A stretch of DNA of 64,000 nt from Nomia melanderi. Lineage: Eukaryota > Arthropoda > Insecta > Hymenoptera > Halictidae. Both the position numbers and the translations under genes were made by a program. The stretch's first letter is position 1, and every line of letters starts with the position of its first letter. The stretch covers positions 124,001-188,000 of the forward strand of contig NW_027475162.1 of the NCBI RefSeq assembly GCF_051020985.1. The letters are read 5' to 3'. The notes beneath the pieces are model-generated. The model made no database searches. It was given only the letters and a program-made list of their open reading frames with translations, and had not been told where the DNA came from. Shown in pieces: positions 62,233 through 64,000 of the stretch.

Positions 62233-64000
62233 ATTGGATTTTTCCCTGACCCTGAGTGTCCGGCCCCGTGAGACGGTGGTTTTCTCGGCCCCTGGTGTTC
62301 CGTGGTCGTTCCCGCTGCACGGATTCATGCGCCAGGGCTTCCTGCAGACAATGTACTTTGATTTATCGGGCTATCTGTAATAGCACCCGAGATATCACCA
62401 GACATATATTGGATTTTCCCCTGACCCTGAGAGTCCGGCCCCATGAGACGGTGGTTTTCTCGGCCCCTGGTGGTCCGAGGTCGTTCCCGCTGCCCAGATT
62501 CATGCACCAGGGCCTCCTGCAGACAATTCACTTTGATTTATCGCGCTATCTCTAATGGCACCCTAGATATCACCTGATATATATTGGATTTTTCCCTGAC
62601 CCTGAGTGTCCGGACCCATGAGAGTGTGGTTTTCTCGGCCCCTGGTCGTCCGAGGTCGTTCCCTCTGCACAGATTCATGCGCCAGGGCCTCCTGCAGATA
62701 ATTCACTTTGGTTTACTGCGCTATCTCTAATACCACCCGAGATATCACCAGATATATATTGGTTTTTCCCCTGACCCTGAGTGTCCGGCCCCATGAGACG
62801 GTGGTTTTCTTGGCCCCTGGTGGTCCGAGGTCGTCCCCGCTGCCCAGATTCATGTGCCAGGGCCTCCAACAGACAATGCACTTTGATTTATTGCGCTATC
62901 TCTAATAGCACCCGAGAATGCTCCATATATATGCTGGATTTTTACATGACTTTGGGTGGCGGATACCGAAAATCTGTAATTTTCTCGGCCCCTGGTGGTT
63001 CGAGGTCGTTCGCGCTGCACAGAATCATGCGCCAGGGCTTCCTGAAGACAATGCACTTGGATTTATCGCGCTATCTCTAATAGCACCCGAGATATCACCA
63101 GATATATATTGGATTTTTCCCTGACCCTGAGTGTCCGGACCCATGAGAGGGTGGTTTTCTCGGCCCCTGGTCGTCCGAGGTCGTTCCCTCTGCACAGATT
63201 CATGCGCCAGGGCCTCCTGCAGATAATTCACTTTGGTTTACTGCGCTATCTCTAATACCACCCGAGATATCACCAGATATATATTGGATTTTTCCCTGAC
63301 CCTGAGTGTCCGGCCCCATGAGACGGTGGTTTTCTCGGCCCCTGGTGTTCCGTGGTCGTTCCCGCTGCACGGATTCATGCGCCAGGGCTTCCTGCAGACA
63401 ATGTACTTTGACTTATCGCGCTATCTGTAATAGCACCCGAGATATCACCAGATATATATTGGATTTTCCCCTGACCCTGACAGTCCGGCCCCATGACACG
63501 GTGGTTTTCTTGGCCCCTGGTTGTCCGAGGTCGTTCCCGCTACACAGATTCATGCGCCAGGGCCTCCTGCAGATAATTCACTTTGGTTTATTGCGCTATC
63601 TCTAATAGCACCCGGAATATCACCAGATATATATTGGATTTTTCCCTGACCCTGAGTGTCCGGCCCCATGAGACTGTGGTTTTCTCGGCCCCTCGTGGTC
63701 CGAGGTCGTTCCCGCTGCCCAGATTCATGCGGCAGGGCCTCCTACAGACAATGCACTTTGATTTATCGCGCTATCTCTAATGGCACCCGAGATATCACCA
63801 GATATATATTGGATTTTTCCCTGACCCTGAGTGTCCGGCCCCATGAGACGGTGGATTTCTCGGCCCCTGGTGGTCCGAGATCGTTCTCGCTGCACAGGTG
63901 CATGCGCCAGGGCCTCCTGCAGATAACTCACTTTGGTTTATTGCGCTATCTCTAATAGCACCCGAGATATCACCAGATACATATTGGATTTTCCCCTGAC
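62233..64000 (+). repeat. Mosaic end of the window
   Basis: Short collinear pieces of other regions are joined here. A monomer with GGTGTTCCGTGGTCG and CTGCACGGATTC occurs at about 62.29 and 63.34 kb (1,050 bp apart). CCTGGTCGTCCGAGG with TTCCCTCTGCAC occurs at about 62.65 and 63.17 kb (525 bp) and also near 46.19 kb. The ATTGGTTTTTCCCC unit near 62.76 kb matches 46.31 kb. A class B2 monomer sits at about 62.91-63.08 kb. The last bases still read as satellite. Confidence 0.8.

Larger units (their letters stand above)
1..64000 (+). repeat. Satellite DNA array, 175-bp monomer, about 366 copies
   Basis: Every line of the window can be aligned to one 175-bp unit, always in the same orientation, with no interruption by other sequence. 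Setting position 1 at TAGCACCCGAG, the landmarks are GATATC at 11-16, an AT-rich GATATATATT at 21-30, CCCTGACCCTGA at 39-50, CCATGAGACGG at 61-71, a GC-rich dyad at 79-99, CTGCAG or CTACAG at 137-142, and TTGCGCTATCTCTAA ending at 175. GC is 92 of 175 in the consensus. The 364 steps between 158 and 63,831 give a mean of about 174.9 bp. Known biology: tandem satellites of this length are typical of centromeric or pericentromeric heterochromatin. That location is an inference here, as no flanking sequence or centromere marker is visible. I do not recognise the family. No stretch of non-satellite DNA was found, so no part of the window holds a gene. Confidence 0.98.

Noticed and set aside
158..63955. 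Hundreds of 60-200-codon open frames on both strands, many sharing the same protein strings
   Set aside because: They recur every 175 bp, rotate through frames, exist on both strands over the same bases, and have no start context, codon bias or domain. They are translations of the satellite.
1..64000. CRISPR array or other spacer-repeat system
   Set aside because: There is no short repeat alternating with unique spacers. The whole 175-bp unit repeats, and between-unit differences are point variants or block exchanges.
1..64000. CENP-B box within the monomer
   Set aside because: I searched both strands of the consensus for TTCG, four bases, A, two bases, CGGG. The CCCGCTGCACAG and CCCGAGATATCA segments lack the required T and the CGAA end. 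No match in class A or B.
1..64000. TATA box in GATATATATT as a promoter
   Set aside because: The tract is in nearly every monomer as part of an AT-rich segment, with no downstream gene or initiator. Satellite transcription is possible but cannot be shown from sequence.
1..64000. Inverted monomers or a palindromic array switch
   Set aside because: All landmark strings (TAGCACC, GTGTCCGG, GCGCTATC) occur in one orientation from start to end. I found no inversion.
1..64000. Naming the host species or satellite family
   Set aside because: No flanking gene or recognisable family landmark is present. Any taxon name would be a guess.

Overview
The whole 64 kb window is one uninterrupted head-to-tail array of a single satellite repeat. 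The basic monomer is 175 bp and every copy lies in the same orientation. From the first to the last clear copy of the landmark GTGTCCGG (158 and 63,831) there are 364 monomer steps, about 366 monomers in all and about 174.9 bp on average. The window opens and closes in mid-monomer, so the array runs past both ends. I see no gene, tRNA, rRNA, transposon, CRISPR array or unique spacer anywhere. The many short open frames on both strands are by-products of the repeat.

This points to eukaryotic heterochromatin, such as a centromeric, pericentromeric or other satellite block. A monomer near 175 bp, close to nucleosome spacing, and higher-order repeats are common in centromeric satellites. I do not recognise the family and cannot name the organism or prove the chromosomal location. 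The consensus is 52.6% GC with 9 CpG per monomer (observed/expected about 0.75).

Two monomer classes alternate. Class A is the majority. Class B (about 49 copies by my reading) has the same length but is only about 50% identical to A over monomer positions 39-74. Some copies are A/B hybrids.

Layout. (1) 1 to about 25.1 kb: A-rich, full of 1-bp length variants, especially a 174-bp form, and of mosaic duplications such as 15.0-17.6 kb with 19.4-22.0 kb and 12.7-13.8 kb with 24.9-26.1 kb. (2) About 25-34.5 kb: B monomers become frequent, with small recent duplications (27.5/28.4 kb; a 526-bp three-monomer tandem at 32.5-33.6 kb). (3) 34.9-43.4 kb: an 18-monomer higher-order repeat (3,149-3,150 bp) in which B monomers follow a fixed 2-3-4-4-5 spacing. 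(4) 43.4-53.6 kb: less regular, with 6-, 8- and 40-50-monomer offset duplications. (5) 53.8-62.2 kb: a second higher-order repeat of 17 monomers (2,975 bp) with very few differences between copies. (6) 62.2-64 kb: mosaic tail.

The array is best read as a record of unequal exchange and gene conversion. No protein-coding or RNA-coding system is supported. All coordinates come from reading by eye, and block edges are good to about 20 bp unless they are monomer edges.
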